NCBI GenBank assembly: GCA_027563935.2
Contig: CM050450.1
Coordinates: 92,378,439-92,442,438 of the forward strand
Direction: 5' to 3'
From: Costus lasius
Lineage: Eukaryota; Streptophyta; Magnoliopsida; Zingiberales; Costaceae
Length of the DNA: 64,000 nt
Shown: positions 12,013-23,993 of the stretch, in pieces
How the letters are laid out: each line of letters begins with the position of its first letter
Position numbering within the stretch: position 1 is the first letter of the stretch
Notes under the pieces: model-generated
What the model was told of the DNA's origin: nothing
Databases searched by the model: none
What the model saw: only the letters and a program-made list of their open reading frames with translations
Position numbers and translations under genes: made by a program

Positions 12013-13678
12013 TGATAGTCCCCTAAATCTAAGGGGGGCGAAACCCTAAAGTGGCGCAAACATAATATGGGCAGCAGATGCTAGGGTTTCATAGGATCGA
12101 AAACATGTCACATGATCAACTTTTAACAACATGTATTCATGATAAGAATTCATACCATAGCCATTTCTGGATGGCGCCTTGGAAGCAAAAACGCAAATGC
12201 CTTTTCTCCAAAGATGACGCACACAATGAGAAGGCGACTACTTCCTTGGCGACTTTGTGCTAGCAAATCTTCAAGGAGTCCTTCGTATGGAGGATATGAG
12301 ATCTCTTACGGCTAGGTCGATGAAGCTCTTGCACCCCTCTTTTCGTGTAGCCTTTTCACCACACGAGAGCGAGAGCCATAAAGAGGCGACGAGTGCAACG
12401 TTCTCGTTGAACGTGGGAGCGTGGCTTCTAAAAATAGCAAGCCAAAAACTCGCCTCATACTCTCATGCGATCATGCGTTCACTTCAAGTGAACCAATCGC
12501 TCCTCTTTGAACCGAGCCATGGTTCAATTGCATTTGGTTCAAAGACCAAATCAAACCAGCCCAAGCCTTTAGTCCAGATCAAATTAAACCCCTAAGGCTT
12601 AAGATCTGACCGTTGATCTCTTGATGCTCTTGATCTCACCAATCTAGCATCAATTCTCTCAATCGAAGCTTACCGATCTCAAGCCCTAATCAATCAAACA
12701 TGATCAGACCAGATCTCACTTTCAATCAGAGATTAAATCCCTTTAAAACTGAATCCAAACAATTCAGTCCACACGATCTGACTTAAGTAAGCCATATCAT
12801 CAAATTGTGCGACCCTAAGGGTTTTCTTTAAATGTCGGTAATGATAACTTACGTTATCACGATCAGTGAGGGGTATCTAGCAACACATCACTGTCTCCCG
12901 ATATAAAGAAAAGAGTCTTCCAAGACTACACCCAAAACACAGCACAAGTGTGAACCCAACTCACAAGGCATACATGTTTCCTCTGCCACTGGATGTTCTT
13001 TATTGGACAAGTCTGTCAAGCTCGTAACTCCAATATGATGAGCATGATTAGATCAGATGAACACAGTCATCTGGGTATGGCCATACACTTTCTCAATCAT
13101 CTCATCCAGGGGGCCCCTTTAGAACATCACACTCCAATTAAGGAGACGGCATTCCTATATCTATCACTAGTGCCCTAACATGACTCAAGCTCACCATCCA
13201 AGATAGTCTATAATCATTATGTTTCAAATGATATTGAACTACCTCAAAACAATGACAATCATCATTTAGAAACACAAGTAATCTCAAGTCAAAGGAAATG
13301 TGCCACTTGTACACATATAAGGATTATTCACATTGTGACAAGCAATTGAATATCCTAGTAGGGTCTGTCCAGTACATCCAATGTACCCATGAGTCTACAT
13401 CTTATTCCATGCTCGAAGCATCCTATAAGATTAGAACACATATTAGTCTCAATCATATCAAGGCTGTCTCATGTTCACCAAGATATATCGACTAAGGACT
13501 TTACTGCATGTCAGCCCAGCTGAACAGCATTTGAGACATTATTCAGAAGTACACTTATTACAGCAGACAAGGTAACAACCTGAATAACAACCATTGCCTT
13601 TATAAACTAAAAAGTTTATACATGATACTGTTACTATCCCAAGGCCTCAAACATTAGCCTTAAGGGCATACCCCAACA
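12013..13678 (-). repeat. 3' LTR of element C
   Basis: On the minus strand it begins TGTTGGGGTATGCCC at 13678 and ends GGGGACTATCA at 12013. The outer flank is CACAC. It differs from the 5' LTR at few positions, including a one-base indel near 12838. Confidence 0.95.
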
Positions 13679-13679
13679 A

Positions 13680-13689
13680 TCTCCCACTT
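13680..13689 (-). other. Polypurine tract of element C
   Basis: Minus strand AAGTGGGAGA sits directly before the 3' LTR. Confidence 0.85.
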
Positions 13690-13698
13690 GCACTTAAT

Positions 13699-16600
13699 CT
13701 AATGGTTGAGAAATCTCAAACCCATATTATTACAGTGCTTCTCATGCTTCTGCTGCGCCAGAGGCTTGGTAAGCGGGTCTGCTAGATTGTCATCTGTATG
13801 AACCTTGCAGACTTTGATCTCCCCACGATCTATGATCTCCCTGATCAAGTGAAACCGTCTCTGTATGTGCTTGGACTTCTGGTGCGACCGTGGTTCCTTT
13901 GCTTGTGCAATTGCTCCAGTGTTATCACAAAAGATAACCAAAGGATCTGCACTCGAAGGAACAACACCAAGTTCTTGAACGAACTTACGAATCCACACTG
14001 CCTCCTTGGATGCTTCCGAGGCTGCAACATACTCGGCTTCTGTTGTGGAATCAGCAACGATTAACTGTTTGAAACTTTTCCACACCACTGCACCTACATT
14101 CAAGCTAAAAATATAGCCTGATTGTGATCGGAAATCATCCTGGTCAGACTGGAATGAAGCGTCAGTATATCCTTCTATACTGAGTTCTTCCTGACCACCA
14201 TACACCAAGAACATATCTTTGGTCCTCCGCAGATATTTTAAAATGTTCTTGACCGCAATCCAGTGCGCCATACCTGGATTACTTTGGAACCGACTGGTCA
14301 CGCTTAACCCGTAAGCGACGTCTGGGCGAGTACACAACATCGCATACATAATGGACCCAATAGCCGAAGCATAAGGCGTTTTGTCCATTTCATCTTTCTC
14401 AGTCTGTGTTTGTGGACACTGACTCTTCGAAAGATTCAGACCATGTCTGACTGGAAGATATCCTCTTTTAGAATTCTCTAAATGAAATCTCTCCAGGACT
14501 TTATCGATGTAAGTACTCTGGCACAGCCCGAGAAGCCTCTTAGATCAATCCCTGTAGATCTTCACACCTAATACATAGGCTGCTTCTCCAAGATCTTTCA
14601 TCTGAAAACATTTCCTTAACCATGCCTTAACCGCATGCATTTCAGGAATATCGTTTCCAATGATCAAGATATCATCGACGTAGAGGACTAGGAAAGTAAT
14701 CACGCTCCCACTAAACCTCTTATATACACACGGGTCATCCTCGTTCTTGATGAAACCAAACTCACTGATTGATTCATCAAAACGAATATTCCAGCTTCTA
14801 GATGCTTGTTTAAGTCCATAAATGGACTTCTTTAACTTGCATATCTTATGATGATCTGATGGATTAGTGAAACCTTCTGGTTGTGTCATATACACATCCT
14901 CATCCAGATTTCCATTAAGGAAAGCCGTCTTCACATCCATCTGCCAGATCTCATAATCATAATATGCTGCTATCGCGAAAAGAATCCGAATAGACTTGAA
15001 CATAGCTACAGGTGAGAAAGTTTCATCATAATCTATCCCGTAGATTTGTTTGAAACCTTTCGCAACTAGCCTGCCTTTATAGGTAACTACGTTACCATCC
15101 ATGTCAATCTTCTTCTTGAAGATCCATTTACAGCCTATAGGGATAACTCCCGGAGGCGGATCAACCAAATCCCAGACTTGGTTATCTGACATGGAGTCCA
15201 TCTCGGCGCGCATAGCCTCAAGCCATCTTGCTGAGTCCGGTCCACTGACCGCATCCGCATAAGTAAGGGGTTCATCATTATCAATGATGTAGACTCCGTC
15301 ATAGCGCTCAGGCTGTCGACGAATCCTTCCCGATCTTCGCGGTTCCCGTGATATCTGAGCCTCAGGTTGTTCAGTAACCTGTTCTACCGGCTCAGGCTCA
15401 TCCAACTGTACTTGACCACTTTGTCCTTCCTCTGGATTCTCATCCAGCTTTATTTCTCTCCCACTGGCCTCTTGCAGAAGAAACTCCTTCTCAAGAAATA
15501 TGGCCGTCCGAGCAACAAATACCTTGTTCTCTCTGGGATCGTAGAAATAATAACCCTTAGTTTCCTTAGGGTATCCGACAAAGATGCATTTCTCAGATCT
15601 GCTCTCCAGTTTCCCAGAGGCGAGCTTTTTGACATAAGCCTCGCATCCCCAGATCTTTATAAATGTCAAGCTTGGCTGTTTTCCAAACCATAACTCATAT
15701 GGAGTCTTTGAAACTGCCTTGGATGGCACTCGGTTTAGTACTTTTGCAGCTGTTTCCAGTGCAAAACCCCAAAAGGAGTAAGGAAGAGTAGCCTGACTCA
15801 TCATAGAACGAACCATATCAAGTAACGTTCTATTCCTCCCCTCGGACACACCATTCCATTGCGGTGTTCCTGGCGGAGTGAGCTGTGAGATAATCCCACA
15901 CTCCTTCATATAGTCAGTAAACTCTCGACTTAGGTATTCTCCACCTCGATCAGTACGAAGTGCCTTGATATTTCGGCCTAGCTGATTCTGTACTTCATTT
16001 TTGAACTCTTTGAACTTGTCAAAAGATTCACTTTTATGTCTCATAAGATAGACATACCCATATCTACTGAAATCATCAGTAAAGGTAATGAAGTACTGAT
16101 AGCCACCTCTGGCATGTTTACTAAATGGCCCACACACATCACTGTGTATAAGGTCAAGTAAACCTGAAGCCCTTTGACCTTTGTTAGGAAAAGGTGACTT
16201 CGTCATTTTACCCATTAAACAAGCTTTGCATGTATCAATCTCCTCATAGGAGAATGATCCCAGCAGTCCATGATCATGCAACCGCTTAATGCGCTTCTTG
16301 TTAATATGGCCTAAACGACTATGCCATAGCAAGGTGCTTTCATCAACATTCTTGGCTTTCTTATTATCAATTTGCTGTATAGAACATTCCATGTCCAACA
16401 TGAATAACCCATTGTTAATTGAACCAGTAGCATAAACAATATTATCATAAGATAAAACACACTTTGAAATATTGCATTCAAAGGAAAACCCTTTCCTGAC
16501 AAGAGCAGGAATAGAGATAATATTTTTAGTAATACTGGGAACAAAGTAACAATTGTTTAGTTCCAATACAAGTCCAGATGGCAAAGAAATGAAATAGTCT

Positions 16601-17604
16601 CCTACAGCAACAGCAGCAACCCATGCCCCGTTTCCAACTCGTAGGTCCACCTCATGCTGTCCCACCTGTCTTCTTCTCTTGAGTTCCTGTACATTTGAAC
16701 AAATGTGAACTCCACATGCAGTGTCCAACACCCATGAAACAGAAGAAGAAGAAATCATGACTTCCGTCACGTAAATACCTGAGCCAGAAGGAATGCTTCC
16801 CCTGTTGACTCCTTGGAGCGCTTTATAGTCCTTTTTCCAGTGACCTGGTTGGCCACAATGGAAACATCTGTATTCCTTTGACCGCTTCAGCTTTTGCTTC
16901 AGATCCTTGTTGTAGTTCTTGACTGGGGCTTTGCCCTTCTTCCCCTTCTTCTTGTTCCTTGAAGGAAACATCAAGACAGAGGTTGAAGGCTTTCCCTTCA
17001 GAGTCTCCTCAGTAGTCAAGAGCATGTTCAGCAGCTCTGCCGGAGTACAGTCGATTTTGTTCATATTAAAGTTAATGATGAACGCATCGAAAGAGGCCGG
17101 GAGAGACTGCAGAATAATGTCTACAGCAAGCTCCTGATTGATGGTATGTCCCAGTTTCTCTAGAGACTCCTTGTACCCAATCATCTTGAGCACATGAGCC
17201 CCCACTAGACTCCCTTCTGCCAGTTTGCTCTGAAAGAAAAGTTTTGTCAGATTATAGCGTTCAGTCCTCGCCTGTGCAGCATACAACAGCTTGAGGTTCG
17301 CTATAATATCAATAGCCGACATATCCTCATGCTGACGCTGCAGCTGTGGCGTCATCGACGCAAGCATCAGGCAAGCGACATCAATGCTATCATTGACATG
17401 CTTTTCATAAGCTTCACGAACCGCCCTTGCGGCGTTCGGAGCGGGTTGAGGCGGTATCGCCGTCTCGAGGACATACAGTTTCCTCTCTGCCTTAAGAATG
17501 ATCTTAAGGTGTCCGTACCAGTCTGAGAAGTTCGGCCCAGCAAACTTCTCGCGTTCCAGTAGGGATCGCACATTGAAATTCGTGGTGTTCGTTGCTGCAG
17601 GTAT
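13699..17604 (-). pseudogene. gag-pol polyprotein of element C, one TGA stop and no gag ATG
   Basis: All copia domains are recognisable in order: gag, CCHC knuckle, protease, integrase, RT (YVDD) and RNase H. One stop, TGA at 14545-14547, separates RT from the last 280 or so residues, which are otherwise open to 13699. The site equivalent to the gag ATG is ACG (17581-17583), so a conventional start is missing. The frame is nevertheless open back to the predicted splice acceptor at 17604. The final cysteine of the CCHC knuckle is tyrosine, which should impair RNA binding. The arginine after the integrase catalytic glutamate is glycine. Probably non-autonomous. Confidence 0.93.
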
Positions 17605-17883
17605 CTACAACAATGCAAGAACAGCAAGGTCAGTATCAATGTAAGAATCAATCCAGGACTTAAGGAAGATTCTTTTCTCACTATTTTATCTGGCTGAAAA
17701 ATCCAGCAAAACAGCCCGAAAGAGTAGAACCCTTTTAGTGAGATGGGATCCAGATTTCATACTTGGTCTCCGCGTCCCGCTCAGGCGAGATAAGATGCAC
17801 AGAGAGTACAAGCACTAATCTCTGGTAGGCTGTCCCAGCCAATCGCCAACCCGTGCGATTCCCCTTCATCTGGGCAATCTAGC

Positions 17884-18122
17884 AGACTGTGCCAACTGAG
17901 TTGGTACAACACAGTCTCTGACCCCACAGATGGCTGCCTCCATGTGCTACCATATGCGCCACATATGTAGCCTACATGGTCAAGCTGACCCGACCTACTC
18001 CCTGGACCACCACGTGCTATGCTGAGCAACGAGAAGCGATAAATCCCTTCTCTGTAACACGCAGGTGTAATCACGCACCGTCTGAAGATAGATGGACGTG
18101 CCCACTGAGTGGGTACAACACG
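17884..18122 (-). promoter_or_regulatory. Paired leader hairpins of element C
   Basis: Hairpin 2 lies at 17884-17917 (inner stem CCAA/TTGG) and hairpin 1 at 18097-18122 (CGTG/CACG outer, CCCA/TGGG inner). Both have bulge TTGTA and loop CTCAG, and both stems are intact. Confidence 0.65.
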
Positions 18123-19462
18123 GCTCCAACGATAATCAGAATAGTGAGGTTTCGCGTCAGAAGGCTTAGGAGCTTGATATTTTTAGTGTTGGATTTTAAC
18201 GGTCTTTTATCTTGTTCACTATCATGCAATTCCTATGGTGATAGCAGAAGATAAATAAATCATGCTGTTCTACTTATTTAAACAACAATAAAAGAAAGCA
18301 TGGATCTTATGTGGTAAAAGCCCATAGCCTAAGTAAGACCTTAATTAACTTAAGTCTTCACTTGCTTTTCTTCATGGGTCTTTTGCTGCTCATCTGGCCC
18401 AAACCAGGGCCCAAGCGTCCACTGCAGCTCAGGTGCGCCCACCAGGTAATTGTGCCTGTCCCAGAGTCGAATCCTAGACCTCCCACCTGGTCAAGCCACT
18501 GCTGCATGCGCCTCTGCCAAGTGTGCTCTGTGCTCTTGTCTGATTAACTTACAAATTAATCTATCTAGACAAGATTGACACGCAGGTCAATTACATTTTA
18601 TAAATTAAATAATATGTGATGCGCAGATCACAATAACTATTAATTTACATTTAAGTTCCAGGCACGCAGGCCCCAGCACAGCACACATTTAAACGGGCAG
18701 CCCACATAAGATGAAATAAACAAGCAAATGGCATCAAATATCATGTGATCCAATTAGGAAAATAAAATTTTGAAAAACCCCATTGGCATCAATTTTAATT
18801 TCCTTATTTGCCCTGCTGCCTTACAACGGTCCATTAATAGGGATCCACTCATCAATCTAGTCAGATCCATTGCCCTTGCATGCAGCAAGTCCTAACTGAC
18901 TTGAGTCGACCAAATGGTCAACCATGCATGCGCCTAGGGCTGAACGACCACAATGAGGTCTGGCAGGCGGGTGTGACCCCGGGCCTAACTCATGTGCGTT
19001 CATAGGGTGTCTCAACCAGACATCGCTACACGCCGTCTGCAGTCGACCTATAGCCACCTCAGGCTTGCGCCAAGGTGCTATCTGGTCGACCCATCTAGGC
19101 TGTCAGATAGTCTGATCAGACTGTTTGGATCTATTTAGAAGATGACTTCAACCCTAATAACCCGTCTAAGGGTTTAAAGCAGGCGCTAGTTAGATCTAAT
19201 GTGAGTCGCGCAAGAGTTTTGTTTTTTCAGAAAAACCAAAGCATGCGCCAACTAAAGGAAACAAATATTGAGTTTCGACATGCAGAAACTTTCGCATAAA
19301 CTATAGATCTAACCCATAAGCGCAACCAAAGAAGCATCATTCATGCGCCACAACAAGCATGTAAAATTTTCGCATGAAGATAACCCTAGATCTATTCAGC
19401 TTGCGCAAACATGGATCACAATACATAACATAAAGCAATCATATGAATCATGCATCAAACAT

Positions 19463-19474
19463 GCTCTGATACCA
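19463..19474 (-). other. Primer-binding site of element C (tRNA-iMet)
   Basis: Minus strand TGGTATCAGAGC, two bases after the 5' LTR. Confidence 0.93.
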
Positions 19475-19476
19475 AT

Positions 19477-21141
19477 TGATAGTCCCCTAAATCTAAGGGG
19501 GGCGAAACCCTAAAGTGGCACAAACATAATATGGGCAGCAGATGCTAGGGTTTCATAGGATCGAAAACATGTCACATGATCAACTTTTAACAACATGTAT
19601 TCATGATAAGAATTCATACCATAGCCATTTCTGGATGGCGCCTTGGAAGCAAAAACGCAAATGCCTTTTCTCCAAAGATGACGCACACAATGAGAAGGCG
19701 ACTACTTCCTTGGCGACTTTGTGCTAGCAAATCTTCAAGGAGTCCTTCGTATGGAGGATATGAGATCTCTTGCGGCTAGGTCGATGAAGCTCTTGCACCC
19801 CTCTTTTCGTGTAGCCTTTTCACCACACGAGAGCGAGAGCCATAAAGAGGCGACGAGTGCAACATTCTCGTTGAATGTGGGAGCGTGGCTTCTAAAAATA
19901 GCAAGCCAAAAACTCGCCTCATACTCTCATGCGATCATGCGTTCACTTCAAGTGAACCAATCGCTCCTCTTTGAACCGAGCCATGGTTCAATTGCATTTG
20001 GTTCAAAGACCAAATCAAACCAGCCCAAGCCTTTAGTCCAGATCAAATTAAACCCCTAAGGCTTAAGATCTGACCGTTGATCTCTTGATGCTCTTGATCT
20101 CACCAATCTAGCATCAATTCTCTCAATCGAAGCTTACCGATCTCAAGCCCTAATCAATCAAACATGATCAGACCAGATCTCACTTTCAATCAGAGATTAA
20201 ATCCCTTTAAAACTGAATCCAAACAATTCAGTCCACACGATCTAACTTAAGTAAGCCATATCATCAAATTGTGCGACCCTAAGGGTTTTCTTTAAATGTC
20301 GTAACGATAACTTACGTTATCACGATCAGTGAGGGGTATCTAGCAACACATCACTGTCTCCCGATATAAAGAAAAGAGTCTTCCAAGACTACACCCAAAA
20401 CACAGCACAAGTGTGAATCCAACTCACAAGGCATACATGCTTCCTCTGCCACTGGATGTTCTTTATTGGACAAGCCTGTCAAGCTCGTAACTCCAATATG
20501 ATGAGCATGATTAGATCAGATGAACACAGTCATCTGGGTATGGCCATACACTTTCTCAATCATCTCATCCAGGGGGCCCCTTTAGAACATCACACTCCAA
20601 TTAAGGAGACGGCATTCCTATATCTATCACTAGTGCCCTAACATGACTCAAGCTCACCATCCAAGATAGTCTATAATCATTATGTTTCAAATGATATTGA
20701 ACTACCTCAAAACAATGACAATCATCATTTAGAAACACAAGTGATCTCAAGTCAAAGGAAATGTGCCACTTGTACACATACAAGGATTATTCACATTGTG
20801 ACAAGCAATTGAATATCCTAGTAGGGTCTGTCCAGTACATCCAATGTACCCATGAGTCTACATCTTATTCCATGCTCGAAGCATCCTATAAGATTAGAAC
20901 ACATATTAGTCTCAATCATATCAAGGCTGTCTCATGTTCACCAAGATATATCGACTAAGGACTTTACTGCATGTCAGCCCAGCTGAACAGCATTTGAGAC
21001 ATTATTCAGAAGTACACTTATTACAGCAGACAAGGTAACAACCTGAATAACAACCATTGCCTTTATAAACTAAAAAGTTTATACATGATACTGTTACTAT
21101 CCCAAGGCCTCAAACATTAGCCTTAAGGGCATACCCCAACA
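19477..21141 (-). repeat. 5' LTR of element C
   Basis: Near-identical to 12013-13678. It ends with CCCCAACA at 21141 (the LTR start on the minus strand), followed by the target duplication CACAC. Confidence 0.95.
19620..19628 (-). other. Candidate LTR mini-exon of element C (start codon)
   Basis: Minus strand ATG GCT ATG is followed by GTATGA. It is in phase with gag across the acceptor at 17605/17604. C has no ATG at the normal gag start, so this is the only evident start for its frame. Confidence 0.58.
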
Positions 21142-22169
21142 CACACTTGTTGAGTCATGACCAATGCATTGGATTGATAAACTTGAGACTAATCCAATGG
21201 CAGGATATCAGTTTAGGCAAAGGGATCTATAATGCAATGGGAATCCTCGTTGCTTGTTAGGAGTTGTTTCCATAATGACTTAAGTCCTATGACATGGGTA
21301 GTAGTGATGTGTTGCTAGATACCCCTCACTACTTATGATGTTTACATCATTGCAATCATCATATGGATCCTACGGGGTCACATGCAATAGACTCTTGACG
21401 TTGCTTTAATCAGAAGCCTTATGATCAAGTTATTGGATAACTTGGATCAATTTGGAAGATTTCATCAGCGTCAATGGGCCTGATGAGTTGGAAGAAAGTT
21501 ATTGGAGCCAAACTTCATTTTTGGCAGGTTGACCCGAAATTGACCTAGATTGGTCACATTTGGATTAGGGTTGCATTGGATTGGATCCAATGGCTTAATC
21601 AACCCATGCAATGAAGTTTGGGCTAACTCATTATCCAATGAGGCCCAATAATAAGTTGTCATGAAGAGATTAGAGGCTAAAAGGGTATAATGGGGAAGAG
21701 TTTCACCCCATTGGCGCCAAGGGCATAATGGGGTGAAGTGGGCACATGTTGCTTCATAAGGAAGCATTATGCGCCTCCCCCTTTGTTTCTTGAATGGAAA
21801 CCTTGCCTCTGTGGCAAGGGTTGGGGCTGATATGGCTTGAAAGCTCTTTTGGAAAGAGCTTGGGCGCATATGACATGTAGGGTGAGATTTATGGTAAAGT
21901 CTTAGAGACTTTCCTTACCTCATAAACCCTACATGCACTCAAACCCTTACCCTAGCCGAATACCTCTTGCATGTTGCGCCTAGCCACTTCTCCTTGGATG
22001 GAAAGAATGTCTCTAAGGCATGTCTTGGGCTGATATGGCTATTGGACAAATAAGGATAGGTTGAATGAGGTTTATGGCAAAGTCTTGGAGACTTTCCTTA
22101 CCACAAACCCCTCTCATCCTAGCCGCCCACTTGGCAAGATCTTGGCCCACCCCAAACCGCCTCTTGTCC

Positions 22170-22177
22170 TATATATA
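22170..22177 (+). promoter_or_regulatory. TATA box of solo LTR H
   Basis: CCTATATATAGG lies about 450 bp before the candidate mini-exon ATG. I see no ATG between about 22200 and 22620, so the ATG at 22621 would be the first in the transcript. Confidence 0.6.
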
Positions 22178-22620
22178 GGACCCCTTGCCGCCCTTCTTGG
22201 GGTTGTTGTTCGAGTGGACAACATTTTGGAGAGGTGACATATCTCTTGGAGAGACTTGGAGTGCAAGGGGCGAGAGCAATAGGCTTGGCGCAATCTTCTT
22301 CCTTGGAGCCGAAAGTTCTTCCTCTTCCTCTCTTCTTTGGTGCAAGGATTCTTTGTGCTTGGTGGCATCTTCTTGCCACAAACCCTCATCGTTCCTTGGC
22401 CATAGGCGCACCTTGGAGGTGGCGCAAGCAAAGAAGAAGAGGGAAGTCCTTGGCGCCATCTTCCCTATCCCCTCCTTGGCGCAAGTTCTCTTGAAGGTGG
22501 CGCAAGTGAGGTGAAGGCTTGATTCTCTTCCCGAGGCTAGCACCAAGCGTGGAAGGGAGCAACGATCAAGGAGTCGACGCGTGGATACTTGTAGAGGGCG
22601 AGCACTTGATCATCTTCAAC

Positions 22621-22650
22621 ATGGCTTCGGCAACTATACAAGCAAAAGAG
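22621..22650 (+). other. Candidate LTR mini-exon of H (10 codons)
   Basis: Ten open codons beginning ATG GCT TCG and ending AAA GAG run straight into GTACAT, a plausible donor. The phase is zero, as in the three-codon exons of the A/C/F family. H is a solo LTR, so no acceptor remains to test. Confidence 0.45.
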
Positions 22651-22789
22651 GTACATCTCTAACACATCCTTGTGTCTTCTCTCTCGCATGGATCCTTGGG
22701 ACCGGAATATGTTTCGGGTGTAATGATTCTTCCGCTGCGTCCTGGGACTGCAAAATTTTAAATTATACCCGGTATTCCCTAACATTAAC

Positions 22790-23980
22790 TGGACTGGGGA
22801 AACCATTGCCACCACACGCCTTCTAAAGATAAGTGGGTGTGTCCCACGAGGGTGGGAAACTGTGCACAACACCACTGATCGATAGCTTGATGAGGGCTAC
22901 GCGTCAGAAGGCTATAGACATGATATTATTTTTGAGGGTTTTTGAGGTCTCATCCTCTTAGTTTTATCTTTTATCTAACATTACAGGCATGCAATCCTAT
23001 AGTGATAACAAAACGATAAAACACATCCAGGCATGCTTTAGCAAAAATTAAAACAGTAAACAAGCGATGTGGTCATAGCCTAATCAACGCAATGAACCAT
23101 CACATGCCAAAGGATGTTCAATGCTTGACATAGGTGACAAGCCCCAACCAGACCTAACCTAGCCACCACTAAGCTTTATCTTTAAGTGCGGCTTCAAGGT
23201 CCTCCACATCAAGGCATAGCATGCAAACCCAAGGGTTTGGCCAATACCTTGATGGCTCCTCCATACATGAAGCGCCATCATGCTTGTGCCAGTGGGATAG
23301 CTCATGAACCCTACGGTTCGGCCAAGCCCTTACTTGCGCCACCAAGCAAGATGCGCCATCATGGTTGATGCGCCAAGATGTAAGCTTCAAGAGGGATGCG
23401 CCCTTAATCTTCTTTGTGCGTTTACAAAACAAAAAGAAAAAGCGGCACACAAGCCTCACACAGAATACATCACAGGCATACAAGGGGCTTGACTATGACC
23501 ACAACACGATGCACAATCATCTCATGCTTTTCTATATGCTTATGAAAACATAAAACTTCAGTTTTAGTTTCTTAGAAAACATGTCTTTCAACCTCAACGT
23601 CCGTTCGCAAATCTAGGACTTTTCGTTTCTCTCAGGAGTCCACAAGTGACGCATGCATGCTTCAAGCACGCTTGCCATCTACCCTTGCAATCCTTAACCT
23701 GCCAAGATTAGGACAACCATATGCCCATAATCTTCGACAAGTCCCACACAGTAGGATTATCCTACATGCGTGGGGAGAAATTAATCCTCTCACATATGAG
23801 TCTAACCCTACCATGTGAAGAAAGCGAAAAACCAAAGAGATCGAATAGATGTTAGGAACGAAAAACATACAATTTTTCTTACTTGGAAAAATCCATGCGC
23901 ATATGCAAATTTTCGAAAAATTTCAAATGGCATGTGAGCATACAATCAAAGCATAAAACACCGTTCGAGTTCGCAAGATG
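22790..23980 (-). other. Leader of element B, LTR-proximal part
   Basis: Roughly 1.2 kb with no believable coding sequence. It is homologous in part to the leader of A/C/F (the CCTTCTGACGCG block followed by a hairpin). Confidence 0.7.
22843..22856 (-). promoter_or_regulatory. Leader hairpin b of element B
   Basis: Minus strand CCCAC-CCTC-GTGGG sits inside a short outer GTGT/ACAC pairing. It lies just after the CCTTCTGACGCG block, where hairpin 1 lies in F. It is a second copy of hairpin a at 11141-11154. Confidence 0.55.
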
Positions 23981-23992
23981 GCTCTGATACCA
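23981..23992 (-). other. Primer-binding site of element B (tRNA-iMet)
   Basis: Minus strand TGGTATCAGAGC, one base after the LTR end. Confidence 0.92.
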
Positions 23993-23993
23993 C

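Larger units (their letters stand above)
17605..19619 (-). other. Leader of element C, candidate intron of 2015 bp
   Basis: Non-coding. The donor-like GTATGA follows the mini-exon at 19620-19628, and the acceptor ends in TTGTTGTAG at 17605. It contains the primer-binding site and both family hairpins. Confidence 0.6.
12013..21141 (-). mobile_element. Element C: full-length Ty1/copia, one internal stop
   Basis: This is a complete 9129-bp element with two LTRs of 1666 and 1665 bp, primer-binding site, leader, gag-pol and polypurine tract. It is flanked by the 5-bp duplication CACAC. It is inserted in solo LTR H, which is inserted in element B. The LTRs are nearly identical, so it is young. Its R/U5 region is unlike element A's, yet both carry the same TGA in pol. 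Confidence 0.96.
21147..22784 (+). repeat. Solo LTR H, right part
   Basis: It continues from 12012 after element C and ends TATTCCCTAACA at 22784, followed by TTAAC. It contains the GTGTTGCTAGATACCCCTCACT block shared with the A/C/F LTRs, an inverted repeat ATGATG-TTTA-CATCAT (21335-21350), a TATATATA box at 22170-22177 and a ten-codon candidate exon at 22621-22650. Confidence 0.9.

Noticed and set aside
14545..14547. Programmed readthrough or selenocysteine at the shared TGA
   Set aside because: The intact copies F and G have AGA at this codon, and plants lack selenocysteine insertion; kept only as a shared-mutation finding.
22114..22546. Overlapping minus-strand frames of 86-125 codons
   Set aside because: They lie within the ATG-free transcribed part of solo LTR H, antisense to it, and match nothing recognisable.
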